The notes: generated by a model not told the origin, from the sequence alone. 64,000 bases of DNA from Maricaulis virginensis (GCF_027922185.1 NZ_BSFE01000003.1:186001-250000), one strand, 5' to 3'; shown: positions 43,874-53,139, numbered from the stretch's first letter. Translations and numbers: made by a program.

Positions 43874-44809
43874 ATGGCCCGATCCTCCCGCCTTCCCCCG
43901 CTCAATGCGCTGCGTGCCTTCGAGGCTGCCGCGCGCCTGGAAAGTTTCGCCCGTGCCGCCGACGAGCTGGCCGTGACGCCGGGGGCAATTTCCCAGCAGA
44001 TCCGCTCGCTGGAGGAGCATGTCGGGACCCCGCTTTTCGTGCGCGAGGGGCGGGGGCTGTCCCTCACCGAGGCCGGGCGCGCGGCGGCCAATGTCGCCTC
44101 TGATGCCTTCGAGACGCTGGAGCGCGCCGTGTCGCTGATGCGCCAGCCCGCACAGCGCCGCGCGCTGACGGTTTCAGTCGCGCCCTCCTTTGCCGGCAAG
44201 TGGCTGGCGCCGCGCCTGCACCGGTTCCAGGAGACCCAGCCGGGCGTGGAAGTGTGGATCGCGGCAACCTCGGAACGGGTCGACCTGTCGGCCGGGGCCG
44301 CCGATCTGGGCATACGCTACGGGCCGGGCGGCGACATGACGCTGAACGAGGAAACCCTCCTGCCCGAGGAAGTGCTGCCGGTATGCTCGCCGGATCTGCT
44401 GCGCGACGGGCCGCGCCTGGCAACGCCGCGCGATCTGGACGGTCACACCCTGCTGCACGACGCCTCGCCGGAAAGCGAGGTCGATGGCGCCGACTGGCCG
44501 TCCTGGCTGAAAGCGCGCAATATCCGCGGGGTCGATACGGCGGGCGGGGTGCGCTTCAACCAGTCCGCCCTGGTGATCGATGCCGCCGTGGCCGGCCGCG
44601 GCGTGGCCCTGGCCAAACGCGCGCTCGCCCAGAACGACCTGGCCTCCGGCCGCCTGGTCGCCCTCTTCGCCGACGGCACTTCACCCGTGCGCTCCGCCTA
44701 CCACATCGTCACGGCCCGCAACCGCCCGCTGAGCCCGGATGCCGAGGCCTTCATCGCCTGGCTGAGAGGCGAAGCCCGGGTGCACGAGCACTCGGTGGAT
44801 GAGTTGTAG
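43874..44809 (+). CDS. LysR-family transcriptional regulator, GcvA-like
   Basis: 311 residues. The N-terminal helix-turn-helix reads LPPLNALRAFEAAARLESFARAADELAVTPGAISQQIRSLEEHVG, split here only for description, and gives a GcvA-type signature. The rest is a periplasmic-binding-like effector domain. It is not a CysB by length or sequence feel. Divergent orientation with the cys operon and a palindrome in between suggest it controls cysG onward and itself. The ligand is unknown. Confidence 0.88.
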   Translation: MARSSRLPPLNALRAFEAAARLESFARAADELAVTPGAISQQIRSLEEHVGTPLFVREGRGLSLTEAGRAAANVASDAFETLERAVSLMRQPAQRRALTVSVAPSFAGKWLAPRLHRFQETQPGVEVWIAATSERVDLSAGAADLGIRYGPGGDMTLNEETLLPEEVLPVCSPDLLRDGPRLATPRDLDGHTLLHDASPESEVDGADWPSWLKARNIRGVDTAGGVRFNQSALVIDAAVAGRGVALAKRALAQNDLASGRLVALFADGTSPVRSAYHIVTARNRPLSPDAEAFIAWLRGEARVHEHSVDEL

Positions 44810-44849
44810 GGTTTCTTCGAAGGCCGGTGTCTTCCCCCTCTCCCTCGAT

Positions 44850-44869
44850 CCCTCTCCCAGGGGAGAGGG
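44850..44869 (+). terminator. Hairpin after the LysR gene
   Basis: CCCTCTCCC (44850-44858) pairs with GGGAGAGGG (44861-44869) 40 bases after the stop. It is followed by AGGTTTGAG, a poor T run. It also resembles the palindromic repeat families elsewhere in the window, so its role as terminator is only likely. Confidence 0.45.
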
Positions 44870-44881
44870 AGGTTTGAGCGT

Positions 44882-44938
44882 GTTGCAGTGTATGGTGAGC
44901 ACTCGCGACCGGGCGTGACCGCACTCACGCCCTGCAAC
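44882..44938. repeat. Nested inverted repeat upstream of the oxidoreductase operon
   Basis: An outer pair GTTGCAG (44882-44888) and CTGCAAC (44932-44938) encloses an inner perfect pair GGGCGTGA (44911-44918) and TCACGCCC (44925-44932). The RNA or DNA could form a compact fold. The rest of the 290-base spacer from 44810 to 45099 has a weak TTGACC at 44996-45001 but no good -10 element. Confidence 0.45.
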
Positions 44939-45099
44939 TCACTCTCATAAACAAACAAACCCGTTCAAATCCGCTGTGATGCAAGGGGAATTCGCTTGAC
45001 CGGCGCGGTCGTGACCATGTGAGAATGAGCGCAACAAAGTGGCCGGCAAGGACCACATGCGCCAACAGGTTACGGGCGGTATCGCCCGGGGTGAGGAGA

Positions 45100-46896
45100 A
45101 TGCAACCGACCGATACGCGCGATCCCGACTATTTTCACAAGGTCGTGGATTGCCAGTGGGCCTGTCCGGCACATACGCCGGTGCCCGAATACATCCGTCT
45201 GATCGCCCAGGGTGACTTCACCGGGGCCTATCTCGTCAATCGCCGCTCCAACGTGTTTCCCGGCATTCTGGGCCGGGTGTGCGACCGGCCCTGCGAGCCG
45301 GCCTGCCGGCGCGGCCGGGTGGAGGAGGAACCGGTGGCGATCTGCCGGCTCAAGCGCGTCGCCGCGGATCATCGCGACGAGGTGAGCCATCTCCTGCCGC
45401 AAAAGCCGGACAAGACGAACGGCAAGAAGATCGCCCTGATCGGCGCAGGCCCGGCCTCGCTGACCGTGGCCAATGATCTCGCCCCGCTGGGTTATGAATG
45501 CACGATCTTCGAGGCGCATCACCGGCCCGGCGGGCTGATGATCGCCAATATCCCCGCCTTCCGCCTGCCGGAAGAAGTGCTGGACGAGGAGATCGGCTAC
45601 ATCCTGAACATGGGTGTCGAGCTGAAGCTGAACAGCCGGGTGGAAAGCCTCGCCGCGCTGATGGAAGGCGGCTATGACGCGGTCTTCGTCGGCTCCGGCG
45701 CGCCCAAGGGCAAGGATTTGCAGATCGAGGGCCGCGAAGAGGCCGATGCCAATATCCATATCGGTATCGACTGGCTGGAAAGCGTCGCCTTCGATCATAT
45801 CGACAAGATCGGCAAGCGCGTCCTGATCATCGGTGTCGGCAATACCGCGATGGATTGCTGCCGCACCTCGCTGCGCCTCGGCGCGGAGGATGTGAAGGTG
45901 ATGGCCCGCAAGCCGCGGCAATTCTTCAAGGCCTCCCCCTGGGAGCTGGAGGATGCCGAGGACGAGAATGTCGAGATCGTCGTCAATCATTCCCCCAAGC
46001 GCTTCGTCGTCGAGAACGGCAAGCTGACGGGTATGGAATTCGAGCTGATGGAGTATGAGCTCGACGATGACGGCAATATCACCGAGACGCGCAAGGCGGG
46101 CACCAAGGTGATCCCCTGCGACGACGTGATCCTCGCCATCGGCCAGGAAAACGCCTTCCCCTGGATCGAGCGCGATCTGGGTATCGAGTTCGACAAGTGG
46201 GGCGTGCCGGTGGTCGACGAGACGACGCACCAGTCGACCCTGCCGGGTGTCTTCTTCGGCGGTGACAGCGCCTTTGGCCCGAAGAATATCATCTGGGCGG
46301 TCGAGCATGGCCATCAGGCCGCCATCTCCATCCACAAGCACTGCCAGGACGAGGCGATCACCGAGCGCATGCCGCGCGGGGTGAATCTCCAGTCCGCCAA
46401 GATGGGCGTGAACGAGTGGATGTATTCCAACGCCTATACCGGCGCCCATCGCCGCGACATGCCGCTGGTCGAGCTGAAGCAGCGCCTGTCCAACCGCAAG
46501 ACCGAGGTCGAGCTGGGCTTTGACGCCGAGCGGATCGCGACCGAGGTGCAGCGCTGTCTGAACTGCGACGTGCAGACCGTGTTCGAGGCGCCCTTGTGCA
46601 AGGAGTGCGATGCCTGCCTGGACATCTGTCCGGTCGACTGCCTGTCGATCCTGCCCAATGGCGAGGAAGAGGCCCTGCGCCAGGGGATGAAAGTGCCGGC
46701 GGCCAACAAGGACCAGGCGCTCTATGTCTCCGAGCCGCTGAAGGATACCGGCCGGGTGATGGTGAAGGACGAAAATCTCTGCCTGCACTGCGGCCTGTGT
46801 GCCGAACGCTGCCCCACCGCCGCGTGGGACATGCAGGATGCGGATATTTTCATTCCGCATGTCGACAATGAAGCCGGAAAGGTGGCGGCGGAATGA
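45100..46896 (+). CDS. GltD-like FAD/NAD(P) oxidoreductase with ferredoxin domain
   Basis: 598 residues from ATG 45100, with GAGGAG just before. The N-terminus has the four-cysteine cluster region of the GltD/NfnB type (CQWACPAHTPVP through CDRPCEPACRRG). FAD and NAD(P) sites follow: IALIGAGPASLTVANDLA and VLIIGVGNTAMDCC. The last 130 residues are a two-cluster ferredoxin domain with CKECDACLDICP and CLHCGLCAERCP. It overlaps the KorA start by four bases, so it is the electron-carrying third subunit of the oxidoreductase operon. It could pass electrons between ferredoxin-like clusters and NAD(P)H. It is not part of a glutamate synthase, since no large subunit is nearby. Confidence 0.86.
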   Translation: MQPTDTRDPDYFHKVVDCQWACPAHTPVPEYIRLIAQGDFTGAYLVNRRSNVFPGILGRVCDRPCEPACRRGRVEEEPVAICRLKRVAADHRDEVSHLLPQKPDKTNGKKIALIGAGPASLTVANDLAPLGYECTIFEAHHRPGGLMIANIPAFRLPEEVLDEEIGYILNMGVELKLNSRVESLAALMEGGYDAVFVGSGAPKGKDLQIEGREEADANIHIGIDWLESVAFDHIDKIGKRVLIIGVGNTAMDCCRTSLRLGAEDVKVMARKPRQFFKASPWELEDAEDENVEIVVNHSPKRFVVENGKLTGMEFELMEYELDDDGNITETRKAGTKVIPCDDVILAIGQENAFPWIERDLGIEFDKWGVPVVDETTHQSTLPGVFFGGDSAFGPKNIIWAVEHGHQAAISIHKHCQDEAITERMPRGVNLQSAKMGVNEWMYSNAYTGAHRRDMPLVELKQRLSNRKTEVELGFDAERIATEVQRCLNCDVQTVFEAPLCKECDACLDICPVDCLSILPNGEEEALRQGMKVPAANKDQALYVSEPLKDTGRVMVKDENLCLHCGLCAERCPTAAWDMQDADIFIPHVDNEAGKVAAE

Positions 46897-48728
46897 AGGA
46901 CGTCGTGGAAACGCCGGGCGAAGTGCGTGTGAACGACTTCGTGATCAAGATCGGCAATGTGAACGGCACCGGTTCGGCTTCGGCCAACGGGCTGCTGATG
47001 AAGGCGATCTTCCGCATGGGCGTGCCCGTGGTCGGCAAGAACCTCTTCCCGTCCAACATCCAGGGTCTGCCGACCTGGTATGAGATCCGCATCACCAGGG
47101 ACAGCTATTTCGCGCGCTCGGGCACGGCGGATTTCGTCGTCGCGATGAATGCGGAAACCTATGCGCGCGACCTTGCCGAGGTCTCGCCGGGCGGCTTCCT
47201 GCTGTACGATTCGACCTGGCCGCGCCCGGACCTGCACGGCCGCAGCGACATCACCGCCATCGGCGTTCCGCTGGCGCGGATGTGCAACGAGCAGTTCGAC
47301 AATGCGCGCACCCGCGTGCTGATGAAGAACATGGCCTATGTCGGCGCCGTGGCGGGGCTGACCGGGATCGATGTCGAGGTGATCCGCGGCCTGGTGACCG
47401 AGATGTTCGGCACCAAGGCGCATCTCATCGATGCCAACATGAAAGCCATCGAGCTGGGGCTGAACTATGTGCGCGAGCACTATCCCGACCCGCTGCCGCT
47501 GCGCGTGGAGCCGATGGACGGGACCGCCGGGCATATCCTGATCGACGGCAATACCGCCGCCGCGCTGGGCTGTGTCTATGCCGGGGCGACCTTCGGCGCC
47601 TGGTATCCGATCACGCCCTCGACCTCGCTGATGGACGGGTTCAAGTCGTTCTGCGAGAAATTCCGCGTCGACAGGGATACCGGCGAGAAGAGGTTCTGCA
47701 TCATCCAGGCCGAGGACGAGCTGGCCTCGATCGGCATGGCGATCGGTGCCGGCTGGAATGGCGCGCGGGCCTTCACCCCCACCTCCGGGCCGGGCATCTC
47801 GCTGATGAGCGAGTTCATCGGCTTTGCCTATTATGGCGAGGTGCCGGTGGTGCTGTTCGACGTGCAGCGGGCGGGGCCGTCGACCGGCCTGCCGACGCGC
47901 ACCCAGCAATGCGATCTCACCCTGGCGGCCTATGCCAGCCATGGCGATACCAAGCATATCCTCCTCTTCCCCGCCAATCCGAAGGAATGCTTCGAGATGG
48001 CGGTGCAGTCCTTCGATCTGGCCGAGCGTTTCCAGACGCCGGTCTTCTTCATGACCGACCTGGATATCGGCATGAATGACTGGATGATCCCGGAACTCAC
48101 CTGGGATGACAGCTACCGGCCCGATCGCGGCAAGGTGCTCGGCAAGGACGAGCTCGAGGCGATCGAGAAATTCTACCGCTATGAGGACCGCGACGGCGAT
48201 GCCATTCCCTACCGCACCCTGCCGGGCGTGCATCCCAAAGGCGCCTATTTCACCCGCGGTTCCGGGCATAACTGGAAGGGCGGCTATACCGAGGATTCGG
48301 ACGAGTACAAGGAGGTGCTCGACCGGCTGACGCAGAAGTGGAAGAACGCCGCGGCCGCCGTGCCGGCGCCGGTCGTCATCAAGTGCGGCAGGCCCGCGCG
48401 CCGGGCGATTGTCTCGGTCGGCGGCTGTGACGGCGCGGTGCGCGAAGCGATGGACCGGATGGCCGCCGACGGTGTGCACCTGGACTATCTGCGGGTTCGC
48501 GGCTTCCCCTTCAGCCAGGAGGTCGACGACTTCATCGCCGCCTATGACGAGGTGTTCGTCGTCGAACAGAACCGCGATGCGCAATTGCGCACCCTGCTGA
48601 TCAACGAGACCTCGGCCGACAAGACGCGCCTCATTCCGGTGCTCGACTATGCCGGCATGGCCGCCAATCCGAAATTCATTGTCGAGGGCATTACCGCCCA
48701 CCTGGAAACCGTGGGAGACGCCGCATGA
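46893..48728 (+). CDS. korA: 2-oxoacid:ferredoxin oxidoreductase alpha subunit (gamma-alpha fusion)
   Basis: 611 residues. The first 200 residues are the gamma-like domain (IKIGNVNGTGSASANGLLMKAIFRMG). The alpha/pyrimidine part contains the conserved YPITPSTSLMDG and the C-terminal transketolase-like domain. It belongs to the KorA/2-oxoglutarate group by layout. Start and stop overlap both neighbours by four bases, so the three genes are tightly coupled. It would split CoA-dependent 2-oxoacid oxidation from ferredoxin reduction. 2-oxoglutarate is the likeliest substrate, but others remain possible. Confidence 0.85.
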   Translation: MKDVVETPGEVRVNDFVIKIGNVNGTGSASANGLLMKAIFRMGVPVVGKNLFPSNIQGLPTWYEIRITRDSYFARSGTADFVVAMNAETYARDLAEVSPGGFLLYDSTWPRPDLHGRSDITAIGVPLARMCNEQFDNARTRVLMKNMAYVGAVAGLTGIDVEVIRGLVTEMFGTKAHLIDANMKAIELGLNYVREHYPDPLPLRVEPMDGTAGHILIDGNTAAALGCVYAGATFGAWYPITPSTSLMDGFKSFCEKFRVDRDTGEKRFCIIQAEDELASIGMAIGAGWNGARAFTPTSGPGISLMSEFIGFAYYGEVPVVLFDVQRAGPSTGLPTRTQQCDLTLAAYASHGDTKHILLFPANPKECFEMAVQSFDLAERFQTPVFFMTDLDIGMNDWMIPELTWDDSYRPDRGKVLGKDELEAIEKFYRYEDRDGDAIPYRTLPGVHPKGAYFTRGSGHNWKGGYTEDSDEYKEVLDRLTQKWKNAAAAVPAPVVIKCGRPARRAIVSVGGCDGAVREAMDRMAADGVHLDYLRVRGFPFSQEVDDFIAAYDEVFVVEQNRDAQLRTLLINETSADKTRLIPVLDYAGMAANPKFIVEGITAHLETVGDAA

Positions 48729-49777
48729 CCTCCATGCCGAAACCCTTCATCGACAAGCACCTGCCCAAGAACAGGCTGGGCCTGTCGGTGCGCAACTATG
48801 AAGGCGTGATGTCGACCCTGTGCGCCGGTTGCGGCCACGACTCGGTCACAGCCGCGCTGGTGCAGGCTTTCTGGGAGCTGGACCTGGCGCCGGAAAGCGC
48901 CGCGAAAGTCTCCGGCATCGGCTGTTCGTCCAAGACGACCGCCTATTTCATGGGCCAGTCGCACGGCATCAATTGCGTGCACGGGCGCATGCCCTCGGTG
49001 GCGACCGGCGCCAATGCCGTGAACGGCAAGCTGCACTATATCGGCATCTCCGGTGACGGGGACTCACTGTCGATCGGCTTCGGCCAGTTCGCCCACGCGA
49101 TCCGCCGCAATCTCAACATGCTCTACGTACTGGAAAACAACGGCGTGTACGGGCTGACCAAGGGCCAGTTCTCGGCCTCGGCCGATTATGGCTCGAAGTC
49201 GAAGAAGGGCGTGCCGAACGAGCAGACGCCGATCGATCCCTGCGTGCAGGCCCTGACCCTGGGTGCCGGTTTCGTGGCGCGCGCCTTTTCCGGCGACAAG
49301 TCGCAGCTGGTGCCGCTGATCAAGGCCGGTCTGATGCACAAGGGCTTCGCCCTGATCGACGTGATCTCGCCCTGCGTGACCTTCAACGACCATGCCGGCT
49401 CGACCAAGAGCTATGCCCATACCTACAAATACTATCACCCGCTGGTGCACACGGATTTCGTGGCCCATGCCGAGGAGATCACCGGCGAGTATGCCGATGA
49501 CGGTGCGATGCGGGTGACCATGCATGATGGCGGCGAGCTGCGGCTGCGCAAGACGGACAGCGATTATGATCCGCGCGACCGCGCCCAGGCGATCGAGACG
49601 CTGATGCTCGGCGGCAGCGATGGCGAGATCCGCACCGGCCTGCTGTACCTCAACGAGGACATGGCTGACATGCATGCCGCCAACCGGCTGCCCGAGGCAC
49701 CGCTCAACACGCTGCCCTACGACCAGCTGAACCCGGGCGCGGGTGCACTGGCCGCCCTGCAGAAGCGCTACCGCTGA
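48725..49777 (+). CDS. korB: 2-oxoacid:ferredoxin oxidoreductase beta subunit
   Basis: 350 residues. The thiamine diphosphate motif GISGDGDSLSIG with NNGVYGLTKGQFS is present, as are the CAGCGHDSVTAALVQ cluster cysteines and the IGCSSKTT loop. This matches the beta subunit. No ferredoxin domain is attached here; those clusters are on the first gene of the operon. It is the last gene, ending six bases before a convergent Xre gene. Such oxygen-tolerant enzymes are known from some aerobes; that this one works aerobically is inference. Confidence 0.87.
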   Translation: MTSMPKPFIDKHLPKNRLGLSVRNYEGVMSTLCAGCGHDSVTAALVQAFWELDLAPESAAKVSGIGCSSKTTAYFMGQSHGINCVHGRMPSVATGANAVNGKLHYIGISGDGDSLSIGFGQFAHAIRRNLNMLYVLENNGVYGLTKGQFSASADYGSKSKKGVPNEQTPIDPCVQALTLGAGFVARAFSGDKSQLVPLIKAGLMHKGFALIDVISPCVTFNDHAGSTKSYAHTYKYYHPLVHTDFVAHAEEITGEYADDGAMRVTMHDGGELRLRKTDSDYDPRDRAQAIETLMLGGSDGEIRTGLLYLNEDMADMHAANRLPEAPLNTLPYDQLNPGAGALAALQKRYR

Positions 49778-49783
49778 GTAGTG

Positions 49784-50431
49784 TCAGCCGGTGGCGGACA
49801 GATGGTCGGCCGGCGTGATGCGCAGCCGGTCCGATCCGTCGGGCGCGGACAGGCTGGCATGGATGAAGCAGCCGCCCGCCCCGTCGCGCAGCGGCACATA
49901 GTGCAGCGTCACGGTCTCGCCCTTCGGGGCCGTCCAAGGTGCCGTCGCGGCGAGGACCCGGCCTTCGCAAAGCCCGGCCTCGTGGAGCGCGGCCGCGTGT
50001 GCGCAGAGTTCGGCGAGCCTGTCATCATCCGTCAGATCGAGGCAGCCGGTTCCGAGATAGGTCTCGCGCATGGACATGCTCGCGGCCTCGACGGGAAAGC
50101 GGCCGTCGGCGGGAAGGGCACGCGCGACGAAACAGGCAAACGGGCTGAACCGCACCAGCGCCAGCAGGTCGTCGAACGGGCTGCGCGTACGCGGATCCTC
50201 GCTCAGGCGTTCCAGCGCCGCCACGATATCGTCGGGCGGCGTGACACTGCCGGCCTCAAGTCTCGATACATAGGTCTGGCTCACCCCGATGAGTTGAGCC
50301 AGGGCGACCTGCTTCAAGTGCAGCCTTTGCCGCACGGTGCGAACGCGTGATGCCCAGTCCATTCCCGCTGTCACTTCCAGTCCCCAAGGTGAATCCGGTC
50401 TTAGGGAAGCGCGCCGCGGGACGGCACTCAT
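49784..50431 (-). CDS. Xre-type HTH regulator with C-terminal sensor-like domain
   Basis: About 215 residues from the ATG at 50431; the ATG at 50362 (MDWASRV) is an equal choice because its sequence aligns with the start of the other three Xre proteins. The HTH is RLHLKQVALAQLIGVSQTYVSRLEAG. The C-terminal half is a short globular domain and lacks obvious catalytic residues. It is a more distant relative of the Xre triplet at 51820-53784, from which it is separated by the PiT-like gene. Target unknown. Confidence 0.78.
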   Translation of the reverse strand: MSAVPRRASLRPDSPWGLEVTAGMDWASRVRTVRQRLHLKQVALAQLIGVSQTYVSRLEAGSVTPPDDIVAALERLSEDPRTRSPFDDLLALVRFSPFACFVARALPADGRFPVEAASMSMRETYLGTGCLDLTDDDRLAELCAHAAALHEAGLCEGRVLAATAPWTAPKGETVTLHYVPLRDGAGGCFIHASLSAPDGSDRLRITPADHLSATG

Positions 50432-50460
50432 ATTTGATGAACTTTGCTCGCGAATGAAAG

Positions 50461-51585
50461 TCAGAAACCGAGGGCGCGTCCGACATAGCCCGGCAGGTCC
50501 GACATCAGGAGGCCGAATTCGCCGCGTGCGATGGCCGGCAGCAGGATGGCCAGGACGACACTGATCACCAGGCCGATGAAGGCACGCAGGACATCGGAGA
50601 TGACGTCCCAGAGCGCATCCATGTGCGAGCGCAGGCCGGCGACATAGGAGATCGCGATCTCGCGGCCGGCCAGCATGCCCAGGAAGACCCAGGTGGTGCT
50701 CATCGGGATGTCGTTCAGTTCCTTGAAGAAATACAGGATCACGCCGTAGATGAAGTCGATCAGCGTGGCGGCGCGCACGTCGGTCGTATTGGTCTTGCTC
50801 AGGACGATCTTCTGGATCTCGCCGCCGCGCGTCGCGAAGATTATCGCGTGCAGCGCCAGCATCACCAGGGTCGCGAAGACCAGCAGCATCGGCGAGAAGG
50901 TGACCTGGGTCTGCATCACGGCGACGCCGTCCTGCAGCAGCGGGGCGCCGTTTTCCATCACCGGCACGAGCTCGGTCGTGCGCGGCAGGAAGACGAAGAT
51001 GTTCGCGAGGTCCTGCATCAGCCATTGCGACCACAGGAAGGCGGTCGACAGCCATTGCAGCACGAACCAGTAGGGCTTGTGCGGCTCGCTGTGGGTGCGA
51101 TGCACCCAGCGCTCGAAGATGCGCGAGACGATCAGGTAGACGACGAAGGCCGCGCCGATGGCGACGATGTAGCCCAGCGCCGACTTGGTCAGCATTTTCG
51201 GCAGCACGCCTTCGGTCTCGGCGCCGCCGGTGAGGGCGAAGATCGTCAGGACGAGGAAGGTGGTGGAGACCGGCACCCCGTAGCGCGTCAGCACCAGCAG
51301 GAAGAGCGGGGGAATGGCATGCCACCATTTCACGCCGCCTTCGGGATAGGGCAGCTCGTTCAGCCGGTCGAAGGCGATGTCCTGATTGCCGCCGAAATAG
51401 CCCCACAGCATCACCGCCGTCAGGATCGAGCAGGCATAGAGCCAGAGGATCCACCAGGGGCGCTTGGCATTGGAGGACAGAAAGGTGCCCAGCGTCTGGA
51501 TCGCGTCGTTGGCCACGATCGAATAGGAGGCGATCAGAAAGCCGACAATCGAGAAGGCCCAGGCTGCAAGCGTGAGATCAGCCAT
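50461..51585 (-). CDS. PiT-like inorganic phosphate transporter family protein
   Basis: 374 residues with about ten hydrophobic segments. Two inverted family repeats are seen: SIVANDAIQTLGTFLSSN near the N-terminus and KELNDIPMSTTWVFLGMLAG near the C-terminus, plus PVSTTFLVL. These resemble the PHO4 signatures (GANDVANA and P-STT). The sequence differs from classical PiT, so a related anion or sodium-coupled substrate is possible. It lies between an Xre gene (29 bases away) and the Xre triplet on the opposite strand. Confidence 0.72.
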   Translation of the reverse strand: MADLTLAAWAFSIVGFLIASYSIVANDAIQTLGTFLSSNAKRPWWILWLYACSILTAVMLWGYFGGNQDIAFDRLNELPYPEGGVKWWHAIPPLFLLVLTRYGVPVSTTFLVLTIFALTGGAETEGVLPKMLTKSALGYIVAIGAAFVVYLIVSRIFERWVHRTHSEPHKPYWFVLQWLSTAFLWSQWLMQDLANIFVFLPRTTELVPVMENGAPLLQDGVAVMQTQVTFSPMLLVFATLVMLALHAIIFATRGGEIQKIVLSKTNTTDVRAATLIDFIYGVILYFFKELNDIPMSTTWVFLGMLAGREIAISYVAGLRSHMDALWDVISDVLRAFIGLVISVVLAILLPAIARGEFGLLMSDLPGYVGRALGF

Positions 51586-51757
51586 GACGGACTACCTTTC
51601 TTCCGGGAAGTGCGGGGGCAGGTAGCAATTTCCCTGTCGGCGGATCAATCGGCAAACGGCAACCGGGTGACAATTTCACAAAACTGTCGCGATGCATGTC
51701 CGGCATTGCGTCCGAAAGGTAGCGTTAGGCATCCATCTTCACATCGAACCGGTTTAG

Positions 51758-51774
51758 GGTTATAAAATATAACC
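51758..51774. promoter_or_regulatory. 17-bp palindrome GGTTATA-AAA-TATAACC before the Xre triplet
   Basis: Seven-base arms match perfectly (51758-51764 and 51768-51774) around AAA. The site is 45 bases before the first Xre start (51820) in an otherwise GC-rich spacer. Its AT-rich core may also contain a -10 element (TATAAA). It is a good candidate for autoregulatory binding by the Xre proteins. The rest of the 234-base spacer holds nothing else convincing. Confidence 0.6.
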
Positions 51775-51819
51775 GCTGCCCCTCGTGGCCGGCGCCCCGT
51801 CCGGAACGGAGATGCGCAC

Positions 51820-52467
51820 ATGAATTCGATGACCCGCACGATCGAGACCCAGGCCATCCACTGGCCGTCGGTGATCCGGCATTACCGCTTGTCCAAGGGG
51901 CTGAAACAGGCCGCGCTGGCGCACGATCTCGATGTCACCCAGACCATGGTGTCGCGCTGGGAAAGCGGCATGGCGCTCCCCAGTCCGCGAATCCAGGAAC
52001 GCATTTTCGACCTCTACTGGTCGTCGCACACCTCGGTCTCGCGCGCGGCCTGGATGGACCGGATCGGACGGCACCCCTCCCTCGTCGCCGTGATCGACGG
52101 CCGCGGGCGGATCGAGCGCGCCAGCCGCGGTCTTGTCAGGACGCTGGGCTGCGAACGTCACGCTGTCGAGGGCCGCTATCTGGCCGAGGCGTTCCAGGGC
52201 GATCTCGTCGACCTGTTCGACACGTTCGACACCAGCGGCTTCTTCGAGGGCCGTGTCGCGTCGGCGGAAAGCATGGACCGGATCGAGTTCCTGCCGCCGG
52301 GCAAGGGGGCGCCCGTGACACGCCTGGTGCATGGCCTGCACCGGCCGACCTTCCTGCCCGGTCCGCGTATCGTCTGGCTGCTGTCGGCGGCCGAAGTGAC
52401 CCAGGCCGTCTTCGATGACGTCCGGCTGCGGCTGGGCGGTCCGCGCGTGATCCGCAAGGGTATCTGA
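51820..52467 (+). CDS. Xre-type HTH regulator, PAS-like C-terminus, first of three
   Basis: 215 residues; RBS CGGAGA is eight bases upstream. HTH: LKQAALAHDLDVTQTMVSRWESG. The middle part has VIDGRGRIERASRGLVRTLG, typical of a PAS-like sensor domain. It is homologous over its length to the next two genes. The three genes are on one strand with gaps of 1 and 20 bases, so they form one operon. All lack the Cys or His clusters that would name a ligand. Confidence 0.82.
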   Translation: MNSMTRTIETQAIHWPSVIRHYRLSKGLKQAALAHDLDVTQTMVSRWESGMALPSPRIQERIFDLYWSSHTSVSRAAWMDRIGRHPSLVAVIDGRGRIERASRGLVRTLGCERHAVEGRYLAEAFQGDLVDLFDTFDTSGFFEGRVASAESMDRIEFLPPGKGAPVTRLVHGLHRPTFLPGPRIVWLLSAAEVTQAVFDDVRLRLGGPRVIRKGI

Positions 52468-52468
52468 C

Positions 52469-53119
52469 ATGCCGAGGCGGGCGCAGAGGGCTGTTGCCAG
52501 CGAGCCGCCGGACCTCTGGCGGGCGCGGCTGCGCCGGTTCCGCTTCACCCACAATATCAAGCAGGCGGCCCTGGCGGCCGATCTCGGCGTGACCCAGGCG
52601 ATGGTGTCGCGCTGGGAATCCGGTGTGGTGACCCCGAGTGCCGAGATGCGCGCCCGTATCATGGACCTATTCGAGACCGGCGAGGTTTCGACGCCGCTGA
52701 TCGACTGGCGCAGCCACACCGCCGCCCAGCCCGGCATTGCAGCGGTGATCGACCGCACCGGCACGATCGAGACGGCCAGCGCCGGGCTGCTGCGTCTGCT
52801 GGCGCGCGAGCGCGCCGAGGTTGAAGGCACCAGGCTGGATGATCTGCTCTCCGGCGACCTGCCGGCCCTCTTCCAAACGCTTGGCGCGTCGGGATTCTTT
52901 GACGGCAGGCTCGAAAGCGTCGAAAGTGTGGACCGATATACCTTCGTCGATCGCGAGGGACAGGTGAGCAGCCTGTGCATCGAAGGATTGCACTGGCCGC
53001 ACACGGGCGAGGATGGGGCGATCCGCTGGATGCTGTCCGGTGCCCCGATCGACGAGGCCGAATACGAAACACTGTGCCGCGAGCGGGCTGGAAAGGTCGC
53101 GCTCCACCCGGCACGCTGA
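52469..53119 (+). CDS. Xre-type HTH regulator, PAS-like C-terminus, second of three
   Basis: 216 residues. HTH: IKQAALAADLGVTQAMVSRWESG. The PAS-like core includes VIDRTGTIETASAGLLRLLARERAEVEG, then LSGDLPALFQTLGASGFFDGR. The start is one base past the previous stop, with no separate ribosome site of note, indicating coupled translation. The family layout (HTH then one sensor-like domain, about 215 residues) is the same as in its neighbours. Confidence 0.82.
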   Translation: MPRRAQRAVASEPPDLWRARLRRFRFTHNIKQAALAADLGVTQAMVSRWESGVVTPSAEMRARIMDLFETGEVSTPLIDWRSHTAAQPGIAAVIDRTGTIETASAGLLRLLARERAEVEGTRLDDLLSGDLPALFQTLGASGFFDGRLESVESVDRYTFVDREGQVSSLCIEGLHWPHTGEDGAIRWMLSGAPIDEAEYETLCRERAGKVALHPAR

Positions 53120-53139
53120 GCCCTGAAGGGGGGGCAGAA

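Noticed and set aside
45100..46896. Glutamate synthase small subunit
   Set aside because: No GltB large subunit is nearby; the added ferredoxin domain and overlap with korA point to the oxidoreductase operon.
50432..51454. Upstream extension of the Xre frame at 49784 into the PiT gene
   Set aside because: The extension is the out-of-frame image of the PiT-like gene, which has good membrane helices in its own frame.
51668..51689. Pho-box-like TGACA/TGTCG pair before the PiT-like gene
   Set aside because: The half-sites are inverted and 12 bases apart; a Pho box needs direct repeats 11 bases apart.
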